A stretch of 17,219 nt of DNA, taken from NCBI GenBank assembly GCA_902493835.1, contig CABURG010000021.1, positions 1-17,219 of the forward strand. The letters run 5' to 3'. The notes beneath the pieces are model-generated. The model made no database searches, was not told the origin of the DNA, and saw only the letters and a list, made by a program, of their open reading frames with translations. The translations under genes were made by a program, and so were the position numbers. This document shows, piece by piece, positions 17,199 to 17,219 of the stretch. Within the stretch, counting starts at the first letter, position 1; each line of letters begins with the position of its first letter. This DNA comes from an uncultured Collinsella sp. (lineage in GTDB: Bacteria > Actinomycetota > Coriobacteriia > Coriobacteriales > Coriobacteriaceae).

Positions 17199-17219
17199 AT
17201 GTTGGCGTGATGGGATTTA

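Overview
The window looks like chromosomal DNA from a high-GC, anaerobic, gut-type actinobacterium, most likely a Collinsella-like member of the Coriobacteriia. That placement is inference from gene content (single-chain pyruvate:ferredoxin oxidoreductase, carbamate kinase, LytS/LytTR signalling pairs, APC-type amino-acid permease), GC-rich coding sequence and strong AAGGAG-type ribosome sites; no marker gene is present. No rRNA, tRNA, CRISPR array, transposase or phage gene was seen. All genes except one lie on the minus strand, so the window is best read from high to low coordinates.

Layout in minus-strand reading order. (1) nifJ (17150-13611), a complete 1179-residue pyruvate:ferredoxin oxidoreductase, with a 16-bp palindrome in its upstream region. 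Its 3' end runs into a very long, almost fully paired hairpin (13476-13600). (2) A 655-bp gene-free stretch: GC-rich hairpins next to nifJ, then an AT-rich part that probably carries the promoter of (3) arcC, carbamate kinase (12955-11993), which has its own terminator. (4) The only plus-strand gene, a membrane-anchored C39-family cysteine protease (10685-11695). It is followed immediately by a small non-coding element with a perfect 22-bp inverted repeat. (5) An APC-family permease (10338-8887) and a metal-dependent amidohydrolase (8755-7478), probably one uptake-and-hydrolysis operon, separated by two strong hairpins. (6) A LytS-type sensor kinase (7359-5974) and LytTR response regulator (5935-5201), followed by a zinc-dependent phospholipase C-like protein (5108-4164) and a UMF1-type MFS transporter (4062-2803). 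(7) A second signalling operon: family-2-like glycosyltransferase (2631-1444) overlapping by 4 bp a second LytS-type kinase (1447-104), then the first ten codons of its response regulator at the window edge (31-1).

Functionally, nifJ yields acetyl-CoA and reduced ferredoxin, and arcC makes ATP from carbamoyl phosphate; both fit fermentative energy metabolism. The permease/amidohydrolase pair probably imports and hydrolyses an amide- or peptide-like compound that cannot be named from sequence. The two paralogous kinase systems probably sense envelope or extracellular cues; their neighbours act on lipids, glycans or transport.

The least explained parts are non-coding: the 125-nt hairpin after nifJ, the 22-bp inverted-repeat element after the C39 gene, and the intrinsic terminators placed only 20-35 nt upstream of the start codons of both kinase operons. 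None is proof of a new system, but each can be tested.
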